From Petrosia ficiformis (Eukaryota; Porifera; Demospongiae; Haplosclerida; Petrosiidae), in NCBI GenBank assembly GCA_947044365.1, contig OX345636.1:15115115-15179114 (forward strand): a stretch of 64,000 nucleotides of DNA. The letters run 5' to 3'. Position numbers and translations under genes: made by a program. Under the pieces are notes generated by a model that saw only the letters and a list, made by a program, of their open reading frames with translations, searched no databases and was not told the DNA's origin. Shown here piece by piece: positions 11,494 to 22,640 of this stretch (positions within the stretch are counted from its first letter, which is position 1; each line of letters opens with the position of its first letter).

Positions 11494-12065
11494 CCATTAG
11501 AGAACTGAACTTGTTTTTCAAAATTCTTCCAATTTTCAACACTGGTGACTCTGCTGCAGATATCTTGGTCTCCGTTCACTTTCTGTACCCCAAACTTGGC
11601 TTTTTAACCGACATGGAATACTACTTATAGTAACTTCCTTACTGGGACTTGAAAGTCTCCAAGCGCTTCGTAGGACTGATTCAAATGCAGTGTTCTCCCT
11701 CTTTTGACTGCAACTGGGGCAAACAAAACGACACCATTGCATTTTGGCACCAGCTACACTCACGATATTGGGTTTTACAGCAAGAAAAATGTATCAGCTA
11801 TCCACCAGATTGCGTATGGAAGGCCACTGAATTCCCAAATTGCATGGCCAGCTAGAGGCGTTTCAAACCCCCATTCATGGTAGGACAGGCCTATCACACT
11901 CCCCCCATAGTCTATATTTAAGGCAAAGGGTGGCCAAAAACCATCAACCTTTTTAGCCATTTTTATCCTTGACACAAATTACAAACACTTGGACTGCTTC
12001 ATAACACTAGGAACACACTCCCAACTGCTACTTACTACATATATGTGACATCAGTCCTCTAAGTG
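11494..12065. mobile_element. piggyBac-type MITE, copy C (inverted)
   Basis: The element lies between TTAA at 11,490-11,493 and 12,066-12,069. Its ends, CCATTAGAGAACTG and CAGTCCTCTAAGTG, are slightly decayed versions of the copy A ends. The palindromic subterminal ACATATATGTGACAT lies next to the right end, so it is inverted relative to A and B. Its interior is related to copy A (for example 11,520-11,600 is the inverse of about 9,690-9,780). Confidence 0.85.
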
Positions 12066-12509
12066 TTAACTTAACAATGGAAACACTTTTTGAAAATGTT
12101 GTGCGTAGGAACTTTATGAGCAATGGTTACCTAAAGAGAAGCCCAAATCCACAGCTACATGTAGATAATGTCCATATTTTGGATAGTCTTTTGCTTGTTG
12201 AAGTTGAAAGAAAAGATTTGAGTTCAATGCTCACCTTGAATGTGTACCTGTAGTTACATGTAAGCTTGGGCAGTCTCACACAATCGTCAATTATGGTCAA
12301 TATAATTAATATTACAGTTAGGGGTGTGGTTACACACTTTTACATTTCACTATGGAATGATTGCAGTTGAGTATAAGCAATATGACAACACAAAGTGAAA
12401 CATACCCAACTGTGTACAAGTTAATGTCACTACGATCTGCTTTTTGAAATCAGGCTAATACACAACAGGTTAATTAACAGGTTAATACTTTACACACATG
12501 TACACTTAC

Positions 12510-12767
12510 ATGGATAGTCCCTAGTAATTTCACTTGCAAGTCCCTCCTTACATACTAAAGGACTACGTAAAGCTGTAACTAAGATGACCCAAGATGCTCG
12601 GCCTGTGTCTATCCAGTGTGAAAGCATGTTACGAAGACAATCCAGGTGCTTAGAATAGTCTGTTTTAATCCTCACAATGATATCATTTGTTAAACCAAGC
12701 TCAATGCCCAGGGTAGACCAATCATTGATAGTATGTGTGGCTCTCATAACTGATGCAATATCTTTCT
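12510..12767 (-). CDS. NLR-A, Death-domain exon
   Basis: This is an 86-codon exon between a CAG acceptor (12,768-12,770) and a GTAAGT donor (12,504-12,509), phase 1 at both ends. The product has the Death-domain pattern: NDWSTLGIELGL, an Ile-rich helix (NDIIVRIKTDY), CLRNMLSHWIDTG, ASWVILVTALRS and a final helix GLASEITRDY. Death domains recruit partners through homotypic contacts. The exon lies on the same strand upstream of the NACHT exon, and its donor phase matches that exon's acceptor phase, so it should supply the second N-terminal module of NLR-A. The family call is confident. The splice link to the NACHT exon is inferred across about 4.1 kb of mobile DNA. Confidence 0.82.
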
Positions 12768-13656
12768 CTGTATAAATATGAAAGAATACTAAAATTAACA
12801 TTTAAAAATTAATTTATGTTTACATACATGTACTATAATATGGAGATACATGTACATGTACATGTAAATAAAAATGTATTTGATACTTCTGATGAGCACC
12901 ATCAAATACATTGTACATGTTTATCTCATAGGGTCCTTGCACTATTTATACTATTGTGTGTACAAATAATAATTATTGAAGATTATGTGTTAGTGGTATA
13001 TGACTGGTACTGGTTACAAGTAGAAACAAAATTTCTAATAGTGCACTGCTAAATGGTCTGATGTGATCATAAACGAGTTTCTCCAGGATTTTAGATATTC
13101 AACAAAACAGAGAATAGCTATTGGTTTATAAGTAAATGATATAAACAGTCCAGTTAAACTACACACATATGTACACACTATACATCACAGAATAGTCATA
13201 AACCTTGATAATACACAGTGTCTAATGGGATAGCTCATAGCAATAGTTATAATTTTTAGGATTCCACTAATAACTAATATTTCTCATACGGATACTGATG
13301 ATTACCAATTAACAATTTATAATGGCATTATAGATTTCTATATACATAAAAATTTCATGGCTAACAAAATTAATTATGTGAAAATGTGGAAATTTAGAGA
13401 CAGTTTCAGCACAGAAAGAACACACTACTTGCTAGTATATGTACATGTAGCAAAAAACATTTTCTTGACCATGACTGTTCTAAGTCTTGACCACACCCAA
13501 CTTAAATTAATAGCCATGTTGATCAGTATCGGTTATTCATGCACTATTGATGTAGAGACAGTAGAAAAGTATAATTATTGGCACCGATCTGATACATGTA
13601 CATGTATCTGTGGAACCCTAATAATTTATGTTATGTGATAAGTATTAGAAGATTAC

Positions 13657-13686
13657 CTGTCAATGGTCGATCATCTACCATCATAT
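13657..13686 (-). CDS. NLR-A, 30-bp linker exon (predicted)
   Basis: This microexon encodes about ten residues (xMMVDDRPLT). It lies between a CAG acceptor (13,687-13,689, preceded by GAATTCCA) and a GTAATC donor (13,651-13,656), phase 1 on both sides. It fits exactly in frame between the two Death-type exons. Its short length means chance occurrence is possible; support comes from position, phase and splice sites only. Confidence 0.5.
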
Positions 13687-14026
13687 CTGTGGAATTCAAG
13701 AGTTTCATTATACTAGTATAATACAATAATAATTAAAATAACAGATACATGTATCTTATTTTCTGAAATTAAATATATTTTCAGTCATACACAATGTGTA
13801 TGTGACGCGAACATTATAATAAACTACATGTACAGTACATATTACATGGATATGCATTGACCATGTGGAAAGCGACCACGATTATAGATAGTACTTTGGA
13901 CAACAAAATTAACTTCAATAAACAATTATTGGATGTATTATAAGTAGACATTTGTAAAGCTTGAATGGTTAATTTGGAATTGATCTACAGCTAAGAACAT
14001 GTATATACTAATCAAGACATACTTAC

Positions 14027-14311
14027 CTAATTTTTTCCTCATTTCATCTGCAGTATCTATCTCTCCACACCTGTATATCATTGGTACTAATTCTTTCCAT
14101 GATGCTTCTGATGTGTTTTTAATCCACCATTCCAATGCTATTTCTAATGCATATTCATATGCTTTATCTTCCTCTATTATACATGTAGCTCTCATCTTTT
14201 CCATCATTTTCTCTTGCGGAACATTCAAGATACTAGTTAACAAACTCCACTTGCTCTTAAAATTAAACCCACATTCACGAAGCAGTGCTACTGCATTGCT
14301 AGGAGTAAAAT
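14027..14311 (-). CDS. NLR-A, first Death-type exon
   Basis: This is a 95-codon exon with a TATAG acceptor (AG at 14,312-14,313) and a GTAAGT donor (14,021-14,026), phase 1 at both ends. The product begins (D)FTPSNAVALLRECGF and continues through KWSLLTSILNVPQEKM, EYALEIALEWWIKN, ASWKELVPMIYRCG and ADEMRKKLG. The Trp/Leu spacing, the ALEWWIKNTSEASWKEL core and the terminal amphipathic helix indicate a Death-fold domain, although divergent. It follows the 2A-like exon after a short intron of about 128 bp, and precedes the linker and second Death exon. Tandem Death-type domains would give NLR-A two homotypic interaction surfaces. Confidence 0.75.
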
Positions 14312-14439
14312 CTATAATATTTATAAGAAATAATTATTAATTATCATGATTATCAATTAATAACTATTACAACAATATACTCTGCATTGCTTTGTTATTT
14401 ATGTGTTAAGGTACATACATGTATGATGTAATCACTAAC

Positions 14440-14719
14440 CCACAGGTCCTGGATTTTTCTCCACATCACCAGAAAGTATGAGTTGTATAAATATACACAC
14501 AGTGAGTGTGTATAACAATACACTAGTATGACTGAGTAATGAGTAACATGATTGAAATGTATTAGTTTCATAAAGACAGTCTTTGGTCCAATGTGGTTGT
14601 GTTTGTTGGTTATAACAACTACTTTTTCTCTTGAAAGGTTTCAGACGGCAACACCACATTCCAATACAAACTCTCCATTGTGTAAGATCAATCATTATGA
14701 ATTCTGTAGTAGAAAACAT
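14440..14719 (-). CDS. NLR-A, N-terminal exon with hydrophobic segment and 2A-like motif
   Basis: An in-frame stop precedes the first ATG (14,719). The 93-codon frame ends at a GTTAGT donor (14,434-14,439) in phase 1, matching the next exon. Residues about 66-82 form a strongly hydrophobic, signal-like segment (SVLLYTLTVCIFIQLIL). It runs directly into SGDVEKNPGP at residues 83-92, which fits the D-V/I-E-x-N-P-G-P consensus of ribosome-skipping 2A peptides perfectly. Cleavage-like skipping would fall between G91 and P92, separating the leader from a Death-Death-NACHT-LRR protein. An alternative start is ATG 14,695, used if a TTTTCTACTACAG acceptor (AG at 14,704-14,705) joins a 5' leader exon. 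2A-like leaders are known on some invertebrate NLRs (sea urchin). Activity here is unproven. Confidence 0.78.
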
Positions 14720-15626
14720 TTTTATACTGATACACAATTATGAGATTAAAGGTAATTATTGCAGCTCATGAGATAAACACAGCTGGATGCATAGCAGAGT
14801 TTTATATTTGAGATTTCTAATAATTAATTTACTTAATTACAGCTCAACACATATGTGGTACTTTAATTGAATGATAACCACACCATAAGAAAAGTCTGGG
14901 AATGATGTGATACAAACAGGATAGAAGAGTATTGTACTTTAAATTGAAACAGTGGAGTAGAAATGAATACGGGATTGTGAGAGGGAGTGACCAACTATAT
15001 TCCGTACGACAAAAGCTAAAAGGTAATTTCATATTGTTATGCTTGAAAACCAGGTATTTTGACTTAAATATGAAGTACCAATTACATGCCACAGTTTGTA
15101 ATTTCATTAAAATGTGGTAACCTCTATGTTAATGATGTACGTACATGTATATGTTCATGTACATGGATAATTATTATGACAAGGTACTCTTTGTAGTTCC
15201 AAATACAAATTTGTGATTATGTCTTTGCTTAAGATTGGGGGCTGGCCCCACTGTTCCTACTCCCCTGTGAAATAACTCTTCTGAGTTGAAGATCAAGTGA
15301 CAAGAATGGCATCTAATGAATATTCATACTACACTAAACATAATTATTACTACATTGTGTCATATGAATATTAATAAGGTATTGCACTCATCAGTTAATC
15401 TGGTAAAAGATGATAAGACTTACAAAACCATACATGTACTACAGAACTATGTATGATGTCCTTTCAGGTTTTAGACAGGGCAATTATTCCTGAAAGGTCA
15501 TCATGCAGTTGTAATAGAAAACAAATTCTATTAATATATCAATTACTATTTATAGAACAGGAGGTTTTGATAAGAAACACAATTATATCTGGAATCCACT
15601 ACATGGAATCATCTTAATTATTACAA

Positions 15627-15803
15627 TACATGTAATAGTCTGCTGTAATAGAAGTACATGTAACTAGATGTTTAGTAGTAATTAGGACAGATGATGAAAA
15701 GTTCCCTAATACATGTAATAGTCTGCTGTAATAGAAGTACATGTAACTAGATGTTTAGTAGTAATTAGGACAGATGATGAAAAGTTCCCTAATACATGTA
15801 ATC
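15627..15803. repeat. 83-bp tandem duplication
   Basis: Two near-identical 83-bp units (landmark GTCTGCTGTAATAGAAG at 15,638 and 15,721) are followed by the first bases of a third. They are AT-rich and non-coding. Confidence 0.9.
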
Positions 15804-16048
15804 TAACAATAGCTGAAAATCACAACCATAAATTATCATAAGTAATATAATATAAAATTTAAGCACGTGATTTTAAAAGGTTAGTTCAAGACAAGTGTAT
15901 AATGGGATGTTTATCATAATCAAACACTATAATTATAATATGTGAAGTAGTTTTCCTGCAAAATAATGTTGATGAAATGCTTACCTCTAATTACTCACCA
16001 TTCCACCACTTTGTACAGCAGGTAAGTACATGTATGTACGAAGCTTAA

Positions 16049-16364
16049 CCCTTAGAGCACTGATGTCACATATATGTGACATTTGACCACTACACGGTTT
16101 GGAGTGTGTTCCTAGCATTACAAAGAACTTCAAATGTAATTGTTGTCTGGTATAAGCCCATGAAAATGGCTAAAAATATTGATGGTTTTTTGGCAGCCCT
16201 TAGGCTTAAATAGCAAATACAGGAGGAATTTTAAAGGAGGTGCAGCACCCTCGCCACCAACGCAATTAGGGCTTTCAGTGACCCTGCCGACAAAAATATA
16301 TGAAGCAAAGAGGCCAGTGTTGGAAATAGGAAACAATATAGAAACAAGCTCAGTCCTCTAAGGG
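16049..16364. mobile_element. piggyBac-type MITE, copy B
   Basis: The element is flanked by TTAA at 16,045-16,048 and 16,365-16,368. It begins CCCTTAGAGCACTG and ends CAGTCCTCTAAGGG. The 20-bp palindrome ATGTCACATATATGTGACAT lies just inside the left end. It is shorter than copy A, lacks the nested hAT-like insertion, and so serves as an empty-site control. Confidence 0.88.
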
Positions 16365-17264
16365 TTAATAATAGCGATACCAAATTTCATTTAATTCCTG
16401 TACAAAATGGTATAATGGAAATGTAATCAGAATCATAGTGTCTCGTTTCAAACATTAGGTCACATATGATTATTGATATACAGAGTACATGTACATTTTA
16501 ATTATAAACTTAATTGGATCAATTTTTGAATCAATTTACAAATGACATATGCTAAAGCCAAACTGAAAACATTATGACACAATGTGATATTAAGAAACTG
16601 TATTACATGTATGTTCATGCAAAATGTCTATTCTCATGGCAATGGTGTTTCCGCAATGAATTATATTTATCTTGAGGAAATGCCAAACAATGACACTATC
16701 ACTTGAAGTATACAAAGAAAGATAAACACTTAGTGGGGATAGACTCAAGTTAAAGTTCAATTTGAACTGTTGTAATCCTTATATAGCCCTCTATAATGGA
16801 TTATTAACCCTCACCAAATAAACGGAGGATTATGGTATTTGTATTCCTGCATTTGCCAAAAGGTTTTAGAACCCTTAACACCATAAACAAAGTACTGCCA
16901 GCTTTTAGGCAAGACAATAAGGAAGGGATTGTAGTAACCATGACTCACAGTTGTCAATCTTGGTATGACTTGTGCTAGTTACAGATTGCTACTTCAAATC
17001 TACTGAAATTGAAGTAGCACTAACACAGCACTGTTCTTGTGTACCAAATATTGCAGTTCTCAGACTCTATCTACTATGTTTGTGCACATTTTATTTTCCT
17101 CAATGCTGATTTCTTTTTCTTGCCAAGTAAAATATTGACTAGTACATGTCATAATAAAGCATATAGAAACTATACAATGTAGTGAATGTACATGTACATG
17201 TATATACATGTAGCCTAGTATTAGCCTGTTAGGTACATTATGTGAAGCATCATTATCAGATATC

Positions 17265-17570
17265 ATTCCAGAGTAATTAGCATACACAACACTTTGTACA
17301 AATAATATTTGTTGTACTCCACAGATATTTGAGTATAAAGTAAAATAACTCATGTTGTATATAATTACTATGGGATTTAAAGTACATTATTATGGCATGT
17401 ACTTTATATACTAGTCAGTATAGTTCAAAAGAAATACTCGTCAACATTACCTAATAAGAACACAAATTAGTATATTGATTCAGGAGACATTATATCAGTA
17501 ATATAAAAATAAGTCATTAATGTTTCAGTGTCTAACAGGTGAGTAATAAATTCTAGGACTGACATACCCT
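17265..17570 (-). promoter_or_regulatory. Candidate NLR-A 5' flank, paralogous to 45,518-45,790
   Basis: This segment is related to DNA about 350 bp upstream of the NLR-B CARD exon. Shared landmarks in order are CAGAGTAATTAG, ACTATGGGATTT, TTATGGCATGTAC, ATACTCGTCAACATT (ACTCGTAAACATT in the other copy) and a CAGGAG motif. Conservation upstream of both genes, although the first coding exons differ, suggests a shared promoter or untranslated leader. No TATA box or initiator is assigned. Confidence 0.45.
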
Positions 17571-18796
17571 ATCATAAGAACAGTTAATTAACACATTTAA
17601 ATAAGTAATATTAATTTTCATCACACAGATGAAGTTAAAATTTTCATTTTGGATTGAATAATTAATAAACTAAACTAAATGACACGATTACTTCTGTTAG
17701 GCCATACCTATTTGATTATTTGTTGATGGAGTCCTGACTACCAACTTTTATTTGCAAATAATATTATTATATATTTGACTACATACATTAATGAGTGTAC
17801 AATATTGTTCTAGTGAAGGATACATTCAAAAGCTTGTTATCAGAAATACACAAGAGGTTTGAATTATAACATTGCTTTTAAAATAATAGAAATGAACTAA
17901 AATTGATTCAATGTAGATCTAATTTTTTTCAATGATGGCTATTCAGTCAGCAAACATTCATAGGCTAATCAATGAATCACATGATAAATACAAGCTAATT
18001 TAATTTATCATGTGTATTACTACACTAATAAACATAAACTTACATGAATGAGTCCTGCGTATCCAGTACAGTGATCGTGATTCGTGAAATGAAGCTTATA
18101 TAAGATAATGAAATACGTACCTATCTACTTCCTGAGATTTACTGAGATTTACTGAGATAGGCCATGAGGAATGAAGGTCTGTATGGAGGTGTATTAAAGG
18201 ACTTGGAGTCTTGGACAGTTAGTAATGAAGCAGTAGCCATCAATTAAGTGAGTGTGTGTGTGATTAGTAATAGTTACTATTTGTAATGTATTGTAGACAG
18301 AATGACATAAATTTGTCACTATGCTAGTTTCATGATGAGAGAGTCTATCTGATTCAATATATTATTACCAGAACCTTCACTAGGGATTATATACTACTTG
18401 AAATGAACAAACTATCATTTATAAGAAATTCATGTTCTAATCAATATTCCTAACATTACTTCAAAAGGATGCTTGTCATTTGTCATACTATTTTCATTTG
18501 ATATATTAGAAATATGATCACAAATGTGTTTACGTTATGGAATTTGGTCACATGACTACAATATGTATTTTTTTCCATTATTTCATGTACGTATATAAAT
18601 GCATTAGTGTATCCAGATCCTCTCACTAAAGGAGTGGTTGAACCATGTTACTGAACAATGGTTTACCCAATCAAATTACACAGAAAGAAAATATTTTCAT
18701 TCCCCATTAGAAATGGTTGCTTAGTTAGATCATTGAAGTGTAGGTGTATGAAAATGAAAAGCAGTGTTTCATGTCTGATAATTAACAATGATGTAT

Positions 18797-19163
18797 AAAG
18801 TCTTGAGGTATATTGACTTGTGGCTATCATCTATATAGCAATTTGATAGTGGTATTCAATCAATAATGATGTATTTGGTGCATTGTCTATATATGGATAA
18901 AGTCTTGAGGTATATTGACTTGTGGCTATCATCTATATAGCAATTTGATAGTGGTATTCAATCAATAATGATGTATTTGGTGCATTGTCTATATATGGAT
19001 AAAGTCTTGAGGTATATTGACTTGTGGCTATCATCTATATAGCAATTTGATAGTGGTATTCAATCAATAATGATGTATTTGGTGCATTGTCTATATATAG
19101 ATAAAGTTTTGAGGTATATTGACTTGTGGCTTTCATTTATATAGCAATTTGATAGTGGTATTC
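18797..19163. repeat. 102-bp tandem repeat, about 3.6 units
   Basis: The landmark AAAGTCTTGAGGTATATTG recurs at 18,797, 18,899, 19,001 and (slightly changed) 19,103, exactly 102 bp apart. The units are nearly identical and non-coding. Confidence 0.95.
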
Positions 19164-19503
19164 CTCAACTATTATCATTCATTCAACATCATGTAATGAC
19201 AAAACATCATCATTACACATGTATAACTATAATAATTGTAATAATTGTAGTCTATAAGAATTTTATGATTATTGCCATTCCAACGAGAGCCGTCGGGACG
19301 GGACCCTCGCCTACGTGGCAAGGTAATACAAACTATAATTTCGAAATATAATATGCCAAAAGATTATAATTATCATTGCTCGTTTGTATGGTCATATAAT
19401 AATGAGAATGTTTACTTCAGATTGTTTAGTTTGTGTATAAAACATATTAAGTTATAAAACCGTACTGGCATGTTAGTTTTTATAATAATATTATAATAGA
19501 TAT

Positions 19504-19545
<42 letters not shown>

Positions 19546-19546
19546 T

Positions 19547-19584
<38 letters not shown>

Positions 19585-19929
19585 AACTAACATGTCACTA
19601 CTTATTACGATTATACTAGTCTCTTCCTTGTCTATACTATAAGTCTTACATTTTAGTCTCTGTATTATCTGAAAGAAGAAAGAAAGATCCTCAATTCGTC
19701 TTGTGAAATATTCCACAAAGACAGCATAGACAGGTCCTCAAAACTGCTGACGTTCGAGTAACGTGCACAGCACATGACTTTGAAAAATTGAAATAGGCGG
19801 AGTTTGAAAGTAATGGAGAATGCTTGGAGCCAGTACTCGATGTTGTAGCAACCACTACCCAAATTCTGTTTGCTTTTATGTAGTGCTTTGCTAGCGATAG
19901 TCATGATACAGGAGTAGTTATGTTTTGAT

Positions 19930-20205
19930 GTGTTCAGATGCCTCCACGAGTCTTCTCAAGTCTGGAAACAGTAACCGTGAGTTATAAACATTGTGATAAC
20001 TTTATAAACGAAAGGTTTAAGAAGAATTCCTACGTTATTTTTTTTCCTTGTATAATTTGAAGTCTACCAGTACCCCTTTTGAAATGTCAATGTTTTTATT
20101 TTTCCAGAAAAATTGCTAACACACACACACACACACAGACACACAGACAAAACGATTACCGTACCCTTCCGCCTACGCTACGCGGCGAGGGTAATTATAT
20201 TTTTT
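19930..20205. repeat. Interspersed repeat related to 32,550-32,790
   Basis: It shares the order TTATAAACATTGTGATAACTTT / AAACGAAAGG, TCCTTGTAT, GACAAAACGATTACCGTACCC and CGCCTACG...GCGAGGGTAATT with 32,550-32,790. The terminal GC-rich inverted motif stands out in the AT-rich context. The family is not identified. Confidence 0.6.
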
Positions 20206-20481
20206 AGCAAACATTTATAATAATAATAATAATAATAAACTATGTTGTAATTTAAAGTTTTAAACATTCCAGGAGAATAATTGATATAATTTCATGATAA
20301 GCAGACCAGATCCTCCTTCTGGTCTCATCATGCCAGTGGTCATGTGACCACATTTCATTGTTTTTTTAAAATAAATTGCTTTAAATTTCAATCACGTTTA
20401 GCACTATTGATTAAACAGATTGTATTACAGTTTGTTCATTTCAGGTGATGATGATTTTGTTAACACAAAGTACATGTACAC

Positions 20482-20768
20482 TAGTGTTGTTTTAGTATGA
20501 CAATAATGACAACTTTTAGTTATAGTTATAGTATGCCTAGTTTATCACAATTTTAGTTATAGTTATAGTTAATTAACTAAAATTTTTAGGCTTATTAAAA
20601 GAGCTTTAGTTTTAGTTAACTATAACTAAAAGTGCCCATTATTTGCCATTTCCTATTTTAGTTAGTTATAGTTATACAGTTGACTTGTAATTTAGTTTAG
20701 TTAACTAAAATTCACAGTGCCTTACTAAAAGGGGTTATATATAGTTTTAGTTAACTAAAACAACACTA
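20482..20768. mobile_element. hAT-like MITE with TAGTGTTGTTTTAGT ends
   Basis: The terminal inverted repeats TAGTGTTGTTTTAGT and ACTAAAACAACACTA bound 287 bp. The flanks ATGTACAC / ATGTACAT are an 8-bp duplication with one mismatch, although this motif is common locally. The interior is almost wholly built from TTTTAGTTATAG-type runs and their inverses, so a transcript would fold strongly. A right-end fragment of the same family lies at about 56,222-56,312. Confidence 0.72.
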
Positions 20769-21493
20769 ATGTACATGTATACTGTATGTGTATGCATAGA
20801 GCCACCACAAAAACTGAATATTATAATAATTATTTTGTTTCAACACTTCTGTATATTCTATCTTTATTCTTTCAGCTGATGGGTTTTCTATTGATATACA
20901 TACATGTACATGTATGTGTGTGCTTCTTGATGGTTGATCATTAGAAAAGGATCATCAACTATTGCAATATATTACAAGTATGAATCTTTCCCGTTCATTC
21001 ATCTATCCATCAATCCTTTCACAATTAATCTACATGTACATGTAGCAGAGGTGGAATAACAGTCAGATGATTTCTGACCATTTAGCCTGTTTATATGAGC
21101 AAATCTCAATTTGCTTGGACATTTTGTCCTTGCGTAAAATAAATACATGTATGACAAAAAGAGTGAAATTTAAAGGATGCTCTCACAGGAATAGTAAACA
21201 ATCTGTGGCACTTATAAATATATGTAACTACATTCTTGCCCCACAATTCAATATTAAAATATGATTGGTTGATGTTATCATGTGACTGGAGTAATTAATA
21301 TACATGTGGATAGCTCTGCTCAAAATTTGAAAGTGTCTGATCAAAATCACTTTGTTTAGACATGTTGTCCTAGCAAGTTTATAGTCTTATTTCCACCTCT
21401 GTGTACTACATATACATTCATATAATGTATAAATATAAGTACATGTACTTATAGAATAATATTTTATCTTGTGTTTTGATATATTCTTCACAG

Positions 21494-21565
21494 ATCTCAT
21501 TGGTTTGATATTCCAGTCTCTAGAGAGGAATCTTTACAAAGAGATGAGACCTCCAAACTATCATG
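21494..21565 (+). other. Isolated exon-like segment
   Basis: Bounded by a TTCTTCACAG acceptor and a GTAAGAT donor, it has one open frame beginning (x)LIGLIFQSLERNLYKEM and ending RPPNYH. No partner exon or family was recognised. It could be a real exon of an unknown plus-strand gene, or chance. Confidence 0.3.
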
Positions 21566-22640
21566 TAAGATAAAATTACAATACATTGTCTGTTTATTCT
21601 AATCATGTGATGAATGTAATGACATTAGAACATGTATTCATGTATATATAGCCACATTTGAATGGTACAGTACAAGTCAAAAAAAAAGTTGGCGTAGCGG
21701 AAAAGTAGTACGTCGGGAATACGTTTACGTATCACAGCGTAGTTATCACTTACAGTTTCTTAACCCGGGGGCTTTTGAAAAAAGTAATCAACTAATTTTA
21801 ATAATAATTCCAACCACACCTACCATGGATGTAAATTAATAAATTATACTGATTGCAAGGTGTGGCTCAGCATCTCATTAAAATCAAAACCTTCTTGGCA
21901 ACTGAATACAGGCAATTTGCAACTTTATCCAACTACTGGAGCAATCTAACAGTCAACTCAACCTTGCTTACCAATTACTGCAAGCACAGCATCTACTCAA
22001 GTCTGCAAGCGACGCTATTTGTCACTTATTCTCCTAACATCGCTTTCTCTCTCGCTAGAACCAGCTAGAAACCAAGTCTATACATCACACAATACATAAC
22101 ATCCCGTTCTACTCTCCTTTCACTTTTTTATTTATTTATTTATTTATTTTTTAAGTACTGTAAGCTAACTTCAAAGTAACATCAAAGGGCGGACACTTGA
22201 ATCAAAGCACCGCTAGACCACATCCAACGAAGCGTGGGCGTTTTGAACAATAGAATGGCGACATGCCGCCACCACATTGGTATACTCTTGTAATCTACAG
22301 TAATTTGGGGTGTGGTACATCCAAGACCCAGTCATTGCAGTGAAATTTAGCAATGTAATAAGTAGGTGTGGTACTTCCTATCTGACAGGATGTTGTAAAA
22401 TTACAACACTAAAAAACTGAAAGTGTTATGTGGCATAAAATATTTGCAGTGGAGTTGGTGAAATCTCTTGTGATCTGGTGGTTCTCTGAAGAACCAGGAG
22501 TGGTATACAACCACAAATTAAAAGAAAAATGACACCAACAACAGATGAAAACACAAAAACAATGACAATGAGAACATAAACTGGGATTAGACACTGAAAT
22601 GTCATCAGATTAAAGTAACATCATTTGACAAGTAAGGGAA

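Larger units (their letters stand above)
8400..12509 (-). other. Inferred NLR-A intron filled with mobile elements
   Basis: No convincing coding exon is visible here. The stretch holds two piggyBac-type MITEs (9,010-9,806 and 11,494-12,065), a nested hAT-like MITE, and two copies of another repeat (8,588-8,760 and 10,345-10,545, sharing GAGGACACCAACTATTGGAC). The DNA flanking the 9,010-9,806 element (GGGTTATTAA, then GCTAAGCC) is matched at 10,530-10,560 without the element. Confidence 0.6.
14720..17260. other. Intergenic or 5' intron DNA, no gene seen
   Basis: I see no open frame I can support. The stretch contains a short tandem repeat (15,627-15,803), a piggyBac-type MITE (16,049-16,364) and scattered TACATGTA motifs. 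It may lie inside a 5' leader intron of NLR-A if the leader is at 17.3-17.6 kb. Confidence 0.5.
17571..21485. other. Non-coding DNA with simple and tandem repeats
   Basis: No supported gene. The stretch holds the 102-bp array (18,797-19,163), a long AT microsatellite (about 19,498-19,585), two related segments ending in a CCTACG...GCGAGGGTAA hairpin-like motif (about 19,290-19,325 and 19,930-20,205; another relative at 32,550-32,790), and a hAT-like MITE at 20,482-20,768. Confidence 0.6.

Noticed and set aside
17060..17353. 97-residue minus-strand frame
   Set aside because: Low-complexity text from TACATGTA-rich DNA, no splice context, no recognisable domain.
19498..19585. Replication origin or cruciform at the AT run
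   Set aside because: A plain (TA)n microsatellite explains it; nothing else supports an origin.
21761..21780. TTAACCCGGGGGC as the left end of the piggyBac transposase element
   Set aside because: No inverse copy followed by TTAA was found on the other side of the transposase relic.
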